Assembly: GCA_015232575.1 (NCBI GenBank)
Contig: JADFZL010000005.1
Location: forward strand, 62,001 to 126,000
DNA from: Candidatus Rifleibacteriota bacterium
Lineage (GTDB): Bacteria > Muiribacteriota > Ozemobacteria > Ozemobacterales > Ozemobacteraceae
DNA length: 64,000 bases
Reading direction: 5' to 3'
Below, in pieces: positions 16,405 to 24,955 of the stretch (position 1 is its first letter; the number at the start of each line of letters is the position of its first letter). Below the pieces are notes generated by a model, which made no database searches, was not told the origin of the DNA, and saw nothing but the letters and a program-made list of their open reading frames with translations. A program made the translations under genes and the position numbers.

Positions 16405-18809
16405 TGGAAGAATTCGCCCATTTGAGACTTCCTGTTTTCAGCAGCAATAGTAGACGAATAAAAGGTGGCGGAGGTTCTTTCATGCTCCCACCAGGAAGGA
16501 ATAAATCAGACTTTGCACAAGAGGCAAAACAAAAAGCAAATTCGATCGCTAAATCATTCACATTAATTAAAAATAAATTTGCCGGTAAAATTATCCCTTC
16601 TTTAATTTATGAGATTGAAATAAATCAAAGTGTATCGCCTGAATCTTTTCAAGAAACTCTTTTATCCATGGGTATACAGGTTCTTTCAGTTGCTGAAAAC
16701 AAAAAGGGATATTGGATTGTTTTTAGTGACGATGACACGTTAAGTCGTTTTAAATCAAAGCTTGCAACCTATGGCAGTGAAGAAGGACCAAAATACGATT
16801 TTTTTAATGCAATTGATTCCTTTCAGGATATTCCAAGAGAGAAAAAGATTGGAAAGAGCCTGAGAGAAAAGCCTTTAGAAGAAATCGCTGAGTTTATTGA
16901 TATTGAATTATGGCGCATGACCGATCCACAAAAAAATGAATCGTTCATCAACGAGCTGAAAAGCATTTATTCCGAGAATGGACAATTTAGAATTACAGAT
17001 ACGCTCATATCAAAAACATTTGTACTTTTGCGGGTAAAGCTTACAGCAACCATATTTGAAGAAATCATTGAATTAAAGGAAATATCCAGAGCAGATCGTC
17101 CTTGTATTACACTATTCAACCCCCAGGATTATCTATGTCCGAATATTTCCAGTATAGAATTTGGTGAACCTGATGAATCTGCACACGGTATTCTGGTTAT
17201 TGATTCGGGAATTATTTCAAATCATCCGATGCTGGAAAAATGTATCGGAGGGGAAGAAAACTTCCAGGAAGGAGAACCTCAAATTCAAGATACGGTTGGT
17301 CACGGCACCGCAGTGGCTGGTTGTGCAGCGTATGGCAATATTGAGAAATGTCTTGAAACAAAAAACTTTACGCCATCCAACTGGATTTTTTCAGCAAAAG
17401 TTATGTATGCCGAAAAGAACGAAATTGACGGTCAGGTTTCAGCAATATATGACCCTGAAAAACTTGTTGAAAATCAATTAAAAGATGCAGTCGAAAGCTT
17501 TCTGGATAACCCGGAATATCACATCAGAGTCGTAAATATTTCACTTGGGAATTCCAGGGAAATCTGGCACAAAGACTATTACAGGCAACTTCCCCTTGCA
17601 GCATTAATAGATGAACTGGCGTATAAATTTCCGAATGTAATTTTTGTTGTTTCAACTGGCAATCAACAGCCCACTCAGATCTATGACTCCATTGAAGAAA
17701 TTACTTCAAATTACCCTAAATATTTAACAGACCATCCTGATTTCAAAATTATTAATCCTGCCACTTCCTCACTTGCTCTTACTGTTGGATCAATTGCAGG
17801 AAAAATTAGATCCCAGCAGGAAAAATACGGTTCTGAGCAAATAAAAACTGCCGTCGCGGGTGAAGGTCAGCCTTCACCATTTACCAGAACTGGATTCGGC
17901 ATTAATGGTATGATCAAGCCTGAACTTGTCGAATATGGCGGAAATTTGATATTGTACAACCAGCATAACCGAGTCATCGAAGATAGAGGTGGAAAACTTC
18001 CCCTGTTAAATAATCATACAACGGGGAATATTGTCCAATTAGCTTGCGGGACAAGTTTTTCCGCACCCAAGGTAGCCCATCTTGCCAGTAGAATTGCAAA
18101 TCGTTTTCCGCAAGGCTCAGGTAATTTTATTAAAAACATGCTGCTAATTGGTGCAGATTTTCCTTTTGTAGCAAGTAAAGGCTTTTATAAAACTTCCAAA
18201 GCACCTGAACTAAGTAATCTGAAAGTTTGCGGCTATGGATTGAGTAACTTTGAAAAAGCAATAAATTCCTACAACAACAGAGTTGTTCTTTGGGATGAAG
18301 GAAAAATAGCGTTAAATCAAGTAAAGGTTTACTCCATCAATCTTCCCGATATTTTCTTTTTAGAAAAGGGCAGAAAGAAAATTACCGTTGTTCTTACCTT
18401 TACACCTGAAACTCGTCTTACTCGTGGAGACAGTTATCTTGGAAACCGGATGGAATTTCATCTCTTTCACTCAAAAGATCCACAACTACTACTGGAAAAA
18501 TACGGCTTATTCAACGAACAGGAAGAAGTTGAGGCAGATGAGGATCTAATGAAATATGAAATTGACTTATTTCCAGGAGCAAATATAAGAAAAGCAGGTT
18601 GTCATCAAAAAGCATGGGTAGAATACAAACGTCAGCCCAAAAGAATTCCATCAACACCAATATCTCTTATTTTGCTGAATTTCAACAAATGGATTCCTGA
18701 CAAAAACAAGGTTCAGGACTATTGTATTTCAGTCATGTTTGAACATGAAAAAGATATTGAGTTGTACAATGAAATTCGGACAAATATTCAAACAAGGGTT
18801 CGGCTTTAA
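16404..18809 (+). CDS. ietS: Subtilisin-like serine protease, IetS-like
   Basis: A peptidase S8 domain is embedded in an 801-residue cytoplasmic protein without a signal peptide. The triad is complete: Asp in ILVIDSGI (about residue 267), His in VGHGTAVAG (about 300) and Ser in GTSFSAPKVAH (about 551). Residues 1-250 form a diverged N-terminal region starting with HLRLPVFSSNSRRI, and about 650-801 form a C-terminal beta-rich part. Translation is coupled to the ATPase by a one-base overlap. In the IetAS model the ATPase restrains or directs the protease and the protease is the toxic effector; that role is inferred from the family. Confidence 0.82.
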   Translation: MEEFAHLRLPVFSSNSRRIKGGGGSFMLPPGRNKSDFAQEAKQKANSIAKSFTLIKNKFAGKIIPSLIYEIEINQSVSPESFQETLLSMGIQVLSVAENKKGYWIVFSDDDTLSRFKSKLATYGSEEGPKYDFFNAIDSFQDIPREKKIGKSLREKPLEEIAEFIDIELWRMTDPQKNESFINELKSIYSENGQFRITDTLISKTFVLLRVKLTATIFEEIIELKEISRADRPCITLFNPQDYLCPNISSIEFGEPDESAHGILVIDSGIISNHPMLEKCIGGEENFQEGEPQIQDTVGHGTAVAGCAAYGNIEKCLETKNFTPSNWIFSAKVMYAEKNEIDGQVSAIYDPEKLVENQLKDAVESFLDNPEYHIRVVNISLGNSREIWHKDYYRQLPLAALIDELAYKFPNVIFVVSTGNQQPTQIYDSIEEITSNYPKYLTDHPDFKIINPATSSLALTVGSIAGKIRSQQEKYGSEQIKTAVAGEGQPSPFTRTGFGINGMIKPELVEYGGNLILYNQHNRVIEDRGGKLPLLNNHTTGNIVQLACGTSFSAPKVAHLASRIANRFPQGSGNFIKNMLLIGADFPFVASKGFYKTSKAPELSNLKVCGYGLSNFEKAINSYNNRVVLWDEGKIALNQVKVYSINLPDIFFLEKGRKKITVVLTFTPETRLTRGDSYLGNRMEFHLFHSKDPQLLLEKYGLFNEQEEVEADEDLMKYEIDLFPGANIRKAGCHQKAWVEYKRQPKRIPSTPISLILLNFNKWIPDKNKVQDYCISVMFEHEKDIELYNEIRTNIQTRVRL

Positions 18810-18893
18810 GATCATTATTGAAACATGAGATAATTGCTGATAAATACTTGGCTATAATCTTCGCAACAGACTGGCAATTGCTTGGAGGGTAAT

Positions 18894-20183
18894 ATGGCGC
18901 TCATACAGGGAATAAGAATTAAGAATTTTCGGGCTTTGAAGGATGTTACGCTTGGGAAGCTTTGGAATATGCAGAATGCTGAACCATTATCGCCAATGAC
19001 TACTGTTATTGGCAAAAATGGGGCTGGAAAGAGTTCCCTGTTTGATGCTTTTGGTTTTTTGGCGGACTGTCTGAGATCGGGCGTGGAAGAAGCCTGTGAT
19101 CTGCGTGGTCGTGGCGGTTTCCAGCGCATTATTTCTCAGGGTGTACAAGATGCTATTGAGTTTGAGGTCTATTACAAGGAAGATCGCAATGCGAGACCAA
19201 TTACCTTTGAATTGGCAGTTAATATTGATTCCGGTGGGCGTCCATACGTTCAGCGAGAGAGACTCAGACAGCGTCGGAAAGGTCAGAACCATGGCTGGCC
19301 ATTTTCTTTCCTTATTTTAAATGACGGAAAGGGTGCAGCATGGAAGGGAGAGTTGGACGGCAGTGAAATCAATGAAGAAAAAGATTCTCTCAACATTTTG
19401 GAATTTTTAAAATCTATTGAAGATAAAGACAAAGAAGAAAGTGATAAAATTGAAATTGTGGAGCTTGATGATCCGAGAAAACTTGGCATTGCGACACTGG
19501 GTTCACTTAAGCAACACCCTCGCATTTCTGCCTTCAGACGCTTCATCGAAGGATGGTACCTGAGTTACTTTGCTCCAGACGCTGCACGCAGTCTACCGAT
19601 GGCCGGTCCACAGAAACATCTGAATATTCATGGCGACAATCTTGGCAATGTTGTACAATATATGGAGCGCGAGCATCCGAAAAAGTTTCAGTCAATCCTT
19701 GACCGCATTGCCGAAAAAATTCCCGGCATCCAAAAAATAGATACATCAAAGACTGCAGATGGTCGCCTGTTATTGCGCTTTAATGACAAAGGTTTCAAAG
19801 ACCCATTCTATTCACAGCAAATGTCTGATGGCACATTGAAAGTTTTTGCATATCTCCTGCTTCTTGAAGACCCATCGCCTCCACCATTTTTTTGCATAGA
19901 AGAACCAGAAAACGGCCTTTATCATAAACTATTAGACTCTCTTGCAACGGAATTCCGCTTGCATGCCACCGGACAAAAAGGCGGTTCTCAGGTATTCATT
20001 ACTACTCATCAGCCTTATTTCGTCGATGCCCTGTCACCAGAAGAAGTCTGGATACTGGAAAAAGGGGAAGACGGTTTTTCCACCATCAAGCGAGCCAGCG
20101 ATGATCCAATCGTAAAAAATATGGTCGATGAGGGACTTCCCCTGGGCGGTCTCTGGTTTAGCGATTATCTGGACGCGAGGTAA
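18894..20183 (+). CDS. AAA ATPase of the OLD/RecF-like class, defence pair part A
   Basis: The protein starts LIQGIRIKNFRALKDV, the usual opening of AAA_21/RecF-like ATPases. Walker A is GKNGAGKSS (about 39-47), an ABC-like signature is QMSDGTLKVFAYL (about 316), Walker B is FFCIEEPENGLY (about 330-341) and the H-loop is in ITTHQPYFVDAL. A charged linker (EEKDSLNILEF... to about 200) interrupts the core. The start is ATG 18894 with GGAGGG at 18884-18889; a TATAAT box lies at 18853-18858. Four bases after its stop comes a DUF4276 gene. ATPase plus TOPRIM-like partner is the plan of defence modules such as PARIS and OLD, so a role in phage defence is inferred. Confidence 0.78.
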   Translation: MALIQGIRIKNFRALKDVTLGKLWNMQNAEPLSPMTTVIGKNGAGKSSLFDAFGFLADCLRSGVEEACDLRGRGGFQRIISQGVQDAIEFEVYYKEDRNARPITFELAVNIDSGGRPYVQRERLRQRRKGQNHGWPFSFLILNDGKGAAWKGELDGSEINEEKDSLNILEFLKSIEDKDKEESDKIEIVELDDPRKLGIATLGSLKQHPRISAFRRFIEGWYLSYFAPDAARSLPMAGPQKHLNIHGDNLGNVVQYMEREHPKKFQSILDRIAEKIPGIQKIDTSKTADGRLLLRFNDKGFKDPFYSQQMSDGTLKVFAYLLLLEDPSPPPFFCIEEPENGLYHKLLDSLATEFRLHATGQKGGSQVFITTHQPYFVDALSPEEVWILEKGEDGFSTIKRASDDPIVKNMVDEGLPLGGLWFSDYLDAR

Positions 20184-20187
20184 CTTT

Positions 20188-20853
20188 ATGCACTTCGAAA
20201 TCCTGGTTGAAGACCAATCCGGCAGAACGGCCCTGGAAATTCTGCTTCCGAAGATTATTGGTTTTGAACATACCTTTAAAATCCATCCATACAAAGGCAT
20301 CGGGCATCTTCCTGGTAATATGAAAGACCCTCAGAATGCAAAAAACCGTATTTTACTTGAAAATCTTCCCAAACTGTTGAAAGGTTACGGGAAAACCTTC
20401 AAGAATTATCCAGAGGATTTTCGAGCTGCGGTTATACTTGTATGTGACCTTGATGACAAGTCTCTTGAGATATTTTTGCATGAATTGAACACGATTCTGA
20501 ACAACTGTGAACACAGACCAGAAACTCGCTTTTGCATTGCAATTGAAGAAGGTGAAGCATGGTTCATGGGTGACTTGAAAGCAATTCGAAAAGCTTATCC
20601 AGAGGCCAGAGACGCTGTTCTGGAAACCTATGAAAATGACAGCATTTGTGGAACCTGGGAAAAGCTTGCTGATGCGGTTTACAAGGGTGGTGCCCCTGCA
20701 CTGATAAAAAAAGGCTGGCAAGCAATTGGAGCAGAGAAAACAAAATGGGCAAAGGAAATTTCCCCTCACATGATCGTTGAAAACAACAATTCACCCAGTT
20801 TTTGCTACTTTTGCAAAAAGATCCATGAACTGACGGAACTTCAAGCTTATTGA
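20188..20853 (+). CDS. DUF4276-family protein, TOPRIM-like, defence pair part B
   Basis: This 221-residue protein has the DUF4276 pattern: the early acidic block LVEDQSGRTALEILLPKI (about 5-22), the basic YKGIGHLP (about 36-43), the acidic VILVCDLDD (about 82-90) and IEEGEAWFMGD (about 118-128). The Glu plus DxDD arrangement resembles a TOPRIM nuclease core, as in OLD-family nucleases and the AriB partner of PARIS. That assignment is from motif layout only. The start is ATG 20188 with GAGG at 20177-20180, four bases after the ATPase stop; translation is probably coupled. The C-terminal part carries SPSFCYFCKK. Confidence 0.75.
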   Translation: MHFEILVEDQSGRTALEILLPKIIGFEHTFKIHPYKGIGHLPGNMKDPQNAKNRILLENLPKLLKGYGKTFKNYPEDFRAAVILVCDLDDKSLEIFLHELNTILNNCEHRPETRFCIAIEEGEAWFMGDLKAIRKAYPEARDAVLETYENDSICGTWEKLADAVYKGGAPALIKKGWQAIGAEKTKWAKEISPHMIVENNNSPSFCYFCKKIHELTELQAY

Positions 20854-20945
20854 TGCATGCAAACTTATATTCCTCCTGAACCTGCACTTAAACACAGACC
20901 AAGTTTTACAATTTAAATACGAAATCCCTACAAAAAGGATACTTC

Positions 20946-22127
20946 ATGAAAAACTTGTTTCGATTTTTGATTCTTCTGATCGGAATTATCGGGATTTTCA
21001 TTACAACGGCAATGATGTTTTCGCCTGTTTTACGGAAATATACAGGCTTTGCATTCCTTAAACTCTTTATTAATCCTACGGTGGGGAAATGGGGGTTCAT
21101 TGATCCTTCCGGGAAAATAGTCATTCCAACAAAGTTCTCTGCTGTTGGAAAATTTTCTGATGGATTGGCAGCATTTGGAGTTATTAATGGCAAAAATTAC
21201 CTGTGGGGAGCAATGGATCGCACCGGAAAGATAATTCTTGAAGCAAAGTTCTATAAATTATCTGTATTTTCGAGTGGTCTGGCTGCTGTAAAATTTCGTG
21301 ACAAAAACAGTGACCTTGCAAGCGCTTTTGTAGATAAAACAGGTAGAATAATTCTGGAAGGGAAATATTCTGATACAAGAACTTTTTCTGATGGAATGGC
21401 TCCTGTTATAAAAAATGACACCTGGGGTTATATTAACCCTCAGGGCGAGGAAGTTATTCCATGCCAGTATTCAGCAGTGGCACCTTTTTCTAACGGGTTT
21501 GCCATTGTCAAAACCGGAACGGACAGACCGACCTCTTCTGAAAAGCATACCTAGCATTGTATCGACAAGACTGGAAAACGAATCTTCTCCGTTCCGGCTG
21601 ACAATCGCAGCTTTTTTTCTTCGGATATTGTAAATGAATTTGCTTTCAACCGGGCAATTCTCGATGGAAAAATCTACGACAGTACTTGAAAAAACATTCC
21701 ATGCAAATACCATTTGAATTCAAACCGCTTTGTCAACAAGGTTGCCTGGGGACAGGAATTGGAAAATTCCTCCAAAAGGGATAATTATGTTGCAGAGATA
21801 ATTGATATCGATGGAAAACATATTGCCACTGTTCCCCCTGTTTACGGAGTTCCGAATTTCAGTGAAAATCGCGGCGTCATAAGAAAAGACAGACTTTATT
21901 TCCCGGGATATGGTCTGATCGACAACCTGGGAAAAACAATCTGTCCTCCTGCATTCTGGCTCATAGATATCAGATTTTCTGAAAATCTCTGTCCAGCAAT
22001 GACCTGGGGGAAATTCGGATTTATCAATGCAAACGGAGAATGGAAAATACCGCCACGTTATGTCTTCGCTTTGCCCTTTTCAGAAGGACTCGCAGCAGTC
22101 AATTCTCAAAAGTTGCTTACGAATTAA
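20946..22127 (+). pseudogene. WG-repeat protein broken by two in-frame stop codons
   Basis: One reading frame runs from ATG 20946 to 22127 and is interrupted only by TAG at 21552-21554 and TGA at 21687-21689. The three parts read as one protein: an N-terminal membrane anchor (FRFLILLIGIIGIFITTAMM) and then WG/KWGF repeats such as GKWGFIDPSGKIVIP, DTWGYINPQGEEVIP and, after the stops, GKFGFINANGEWKIPP. WG-repeat proteins are usually exported scaffolds or effectors of unknown target. The last repeat seems cut short (AVNSQKLLTN). Because no frameshift is needed, this is recent nonsense decay or, less likely, stop-codon readthrough. Confidence 0.75.
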
Positions 22128-22190
22128 AAACTTTTCTTTCTATTTCCCGGTCTAATACCGTCAAATAGACGTTACTTAACAGGGACGACA

Positions 22191-22239
22191 AGTTTATAGC
22201 CTGCTCAAAATTGCAATTTGAGCAGGCTATAAACTATTT
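22191..22239. terminator. Strong hairpin after the WG-repeat pseudogene
   Basis: A perfect 19-base inverted repeat (22191-22209 and 22217-22235) around a seven-base loop, with stem core ATAGCCTGCTC. It can act as a terminator. The rest of the gap up to 22375 holds nothing recognisable. Confidence 0.7.
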
Positions 22240-22375
22240 AATGTAATCTTCAGCACCCTGATAAACAGCTTCCAATTCTAAATCCGGACTTCTTGATTTG
22301 CCGATCAACTGTTTGCCTTTGGTGTAGCCCAATGTTACAAAAAAATTCAACAATAATTTTTCACTCTACTCCTGA

Positions 22376-22494
22376 ACACAGCAAATTCCAATAAAGGGGA
22401 CTAATTTGCGTGTTAACTTTTGGGTAAGCTGTTATCTCGAGCGAATGTGAGAGATCTAATAAAAGCGAGCATTCTCGCTTCGGTCGAAATGACA
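22376..22494. mobile_element. Inverted-repeat element, copy 3, partial and reversed
   Basis: ACACAGCAAATTCCAATAAA at the left resembles the outer end of copies 1 and 2. The inner palindrome occupies 22431-22493 in the opposite orientation (ends CTTCGGTCGAAATGAC). The far end is eroded. Confidence 0.6.
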
Positions 22495-22614
22495 TGGTAG
22501 AAATTCTTGAGCAGAAATGAACTTTTTTAAGATTTGCCAAATTTTTTGTAACAATTCAATGAATATCAAGGTAATTATAGTTAGATAGCAAAAAGAATCC
22601 GAAAGGAGAATTTT

Positions 22615-23592
22615 ATGTTTAAACAAATATTAAGTGCTCTCTTTGTGTTTGTAATACATATTTCTCTGGTTAACGTTGCACATGCAGGTCCGTTTGAGGA
22701 AGATCAGGCTGTAAAGCTAAATGCAATGAAATCATCTGTTACAAAAAACTCGTTACTGACCCCTAAAAAATTTCACGTAGTAGGCTCAGGCGATTCCCTT
22801 TGGAAACTCGCAAGGAAATATCTTGGAAGTGGTACTAAATTTCAACAGATCATTGAGCTCAACAAAAATAAGTATCCTTCGCTTCGAAACAACCCGAATT
22901 TGATAATGAGTGGCTGGAAACTGGAAATTCCAGACAACACTAATCAGAATTCGCAAAATATGCCTGTTGTGACGGACAATTCAGCCCCTTTATCGGAAAC
23001 GAATCTTGACCCCGAAAAAATCTATCAGGACGATTTAAAAACTGCTGGTGTCCCGAATCTTCTGCATGAAACACGTCTTCAATACGTGAGGTCTTTTCTC
23101 CAAGGGGCAAGTATCATGAAAGAAGCGGTAAAAGACCTTTCAATTCTTGAAATCAGAGAAGGAATCAAGAATATTTATATCCTTCAGAAACGTATTCATG
23201 ATGCTCGTGTTCGCTTAGTCGAAAAAACGAAAGAGAAGGCCCGAAAAGTTGCAGGCGCTGTTGATAAAGCTACCGATTATGCAATTGAAAAGGCGAAAGA
23301 AGAAGCTGATGAAGCACTTTTGGCCCTTGTAAAGGCTTATGAAAATCTGAGAGTTGACTACTATACGGCGAAAAAAGTGGCAAAATTAGTGGCGAATAAG
23401 GTAAAGGAAAAATTACACATAATTACTGAAATCAAAGAGGAATTGAGACGTCTTCGCGCGGAAGCAATAGCTGAAGAGGATCAAAGAATTCAAAGGCTCC
23501 TCTCGCAGCAAAGGATTCTGGAGAATGAAATTAATGAGCATAGAATTCAACTTGATGCAGTGCAGTCTGCCCAAAACGCTCTTGAAAACTAA
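22615..23592 (+). CDS. Exported LysM-domain protein with coiled coil
   Basis: A signal peptide (LFVFVIHISLVNVAHA, cleavage before GPFEED) is followed by one LysM domain at about residues 52-105: FHVVGSGDSLWKLARKYLG at its start and NPNLIMSGWKLEIPD at its end. LysM binds peptidoglycan. The rest (about 140-325) is charged and helical with heptad-like Lys/Glu/Ala patterns, suggesting a long coiled coil. GAAAGGAGAA supports the ATG. The mature N-terminus (GPFEED) resembles those of the exported proteins at 29509 and 30817. Parts of this gene and its leader are duplicated at 26084-26182 and 26938-27158. Confidence 0.8.
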   Translation: MFKQILSALFVFVIHISLVNVAHAGPFEEDQAVKLNAMKSSVTKNSLLTPKKFHVVGSGDSLWKLARKYLGSGTKFQQIIELNKNKYPSLRNNPNLIMSGWKLEIPDNTNQNSQNMPVVTDNSAPLSETNLDPEKIYQDDLKTAGVPNLLHETRLQYVRSFLQGASIMKEAVKDLSILEIREGIKNIYILQKRIHDARVRLVEKTKEKARKVAGAVDKATDYAIEKAKEEADEALLALVKAYENLRVDYYTAKKVAKLVANKVKEKLHIITEIKEELRRLRAEAIAEEDQRIQRLLSQQRILENEINEHRIQLDAVQSAQNALEN

Positions 23593-23640
23593 GGGAGTTG
23601 TCTCTCCCAGCAGTTGAATTCCGGAGTTCGGCAGACTACA

Positions 23641-23675
23641 AATAAATTGCGAACGCAATGCGTTCGCAATTTATT
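23641..23675. terminator. Palindrome between convergent genes, likely bidirectional terminator
   Basis: AATAAATTGCGAACGCA (23641-23657) pairs with its complement at 23659-23675 around one base. It lies after the LysM gene and overlaps the last codons of the convergent AAA_14 gene. It shares AATTGCG..CGCA with the palindrome at 13831-13857. Confidence 0.65.
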
Positions 23676-24855
23676 GTCTGAAGATGGAACTGAGTTCGGA
23701 CAGGGGAATTGCTCTTGTTCCGGTGCCAAGGGAATAGGGTTCGGAAGTTCGGCAGACGACGAAGGATTTCCAGTGTGCGAATTCGGGAATATTTTTTTCA
23801 GAAGCTATTCGAACGACGTCGTTCATCCAGTGGGCATCGCTTTTGTCTGCTGATTCTTTCCATTTACACTCGATCAGCAAGGTGTGATTGCCTCCGAGAC
23901 AGAGAAAATCGACCTCTTTCCCCTGAGAATCACGGTAAAACCAGAGCGATTTTGGTACCATGCTGAGAGCAATTGATTTGCGCATTTCAGCAAATACGAG
24001 AGTCTCCCAGATTGATCCTGTAAAAGGGGAACGCAAAATTTCATTTCCGGTTATTCCAAGAAGAAAACAAAGAAGCCCGGTATCGCAGAAATACAGCTTG
24101 GGAGTTTTCACGAGACGTTTGCCGAAATTTGCAAACCATGGTTCAAGTAATACAATTTGATTTGAAGCCTGCAAAACGCTCAACCATGATGCCACCGCTT
24201 TTGAACTCACTCCCACATCACAGCCAAGTGATGTTTTATCAAGTAACTGACCATTGCGTGCAGCACATGCTCTTATGAACCTTTCAAAATCACGCAAATT
24301 CGTAACCCCGAGAATTTGCCGGACATCTCTTTCAAGATATGTCGCAAGATAAGAAGAATAAAAAGCAGTCTCAGGGATATCTATAGCTCGCCATAATTCA
24401 GGAAAAGCTCCTCGTACAATCTGATGTTCCAAAGGGAATTTGCTGAGTCCCACTTCATTCAGTGACAAACCTTCCAGCTCAACTACTGCTACGCGTCCTG
24501 CCAAACTGTCGGAAACTTCTTTCATGAGCTCGAATTTCTGCGAACCCGTAAGAATGAATTGCCCCATGGCGTGACGATTGGCGTCAATCGCTCTTTTCAG
24601 ATGTCGAAATAACTTTGGTGCATATTGGATTTCGTCAATAATGAGCGGTGCGGGATATCTTTTCAGAAAAGCCTCTGATTCCGTTTCAGCACTTTCTGCA
24701 GTACTTGGAAGATCAAGCGAAACATAGTTGTGTGAAGGAAAAGCGTTTCGCAAAAGAGTCGTTTTCCCTACTTGCCTTGCACCTGTTAAAACCACAGCAG
24801 GAAAGTGCTTCGCAAGACCAATGATGAATTTACTCATTTCTCTTTTTATATACAT
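23671..24855 (-). CDS. AAA_14 plus DUF4143 ATPase
   Basis: This cytoplasmic protein has an AAA_14 domain with Walker A LTGARQVGKTTLLR near the N-terminus (about residues 22-35), Walker B APLIIDEIQYAP (about 69-80) and FILTGSQKFELM as sensor 1. A DUF4143 domain follows at the C-terminus (GSIWETLVFAEMRKS and FYRDSQGKEVDFL, a restriction-nuclease-like motif, then LIECKW). This large family is common in bacteria and archaea and its role is not known. I place the start at the ATG 24855-24853, because a strong promoter ends only nine bases before it; the frame is open further upstream to 24915. It converges with the LysM gene. Confidence 0.82.
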   Translation of the reverse strand: MYIKREMSKFIIGLAKHFPAVVLTGARQVGKTTLLRNAFPSHNYVSLDLPSTAESAETESEAFLKRYPAPLIIDEIQYAPKLFRHLKRAIDANRHAMGQFILTGSQKFELMKEVSDSLAGRVAVVELEGLSLNEVGLSKFPLEHQIVRGAFPELWRAIDIPETAFYSSYLATYLERDVRQILGVTNLRDFERFIRACAARNGQLLDKTSLGCDVGVSSKAVASWLSVLQASNQIVLLEPWFANFGKRLVKTPKLYFCDTGLLCFLLGITGNEILRSPFTGSIWETLVFAEMRKSIALSMVPKSLWFYRDSQGKEVDFLCLGGNHTLLIECKWKESADKSDAHWMNDVVRIASEKNIPEFAHWKSFVVCRTSEPYSLGTGTRAIPLSELSSIFRQ

Positions 24856-24864
24856 TGTTTTGCA

Positions 24865-24893
24865 ATTATAATCTGCGAAGTCGGAATTGTCTA
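24865..24893 (-). promoter_or_regulatory. Promoter giving a nearly leaderless mRNA
   Basis: On the minus strand TAGACA (24893-24888) and TATAAT (24870-24865) are 17 bases apart. The ATG of the ATPase gene begins nine bases after the -10 box, so the transcript should start two or three bases before the start codon, without room for a ribosome site. Confidence 0.65.
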
Positions 24894-24955
24894 CCAAAGA
24901 TATCCATTTCAACAATCAAAGCTAATCCGCGCTCTATTCTAATTCGCGGTACCGG

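Noticed and set aside
21552..21689. Selenocysteine at the TGA of the WG-repeat gene
   Set aside because: The first interruption is a TAG, no selenocysteine element is visible after the TGA, and the position is not conserved as Cys in the repeats.
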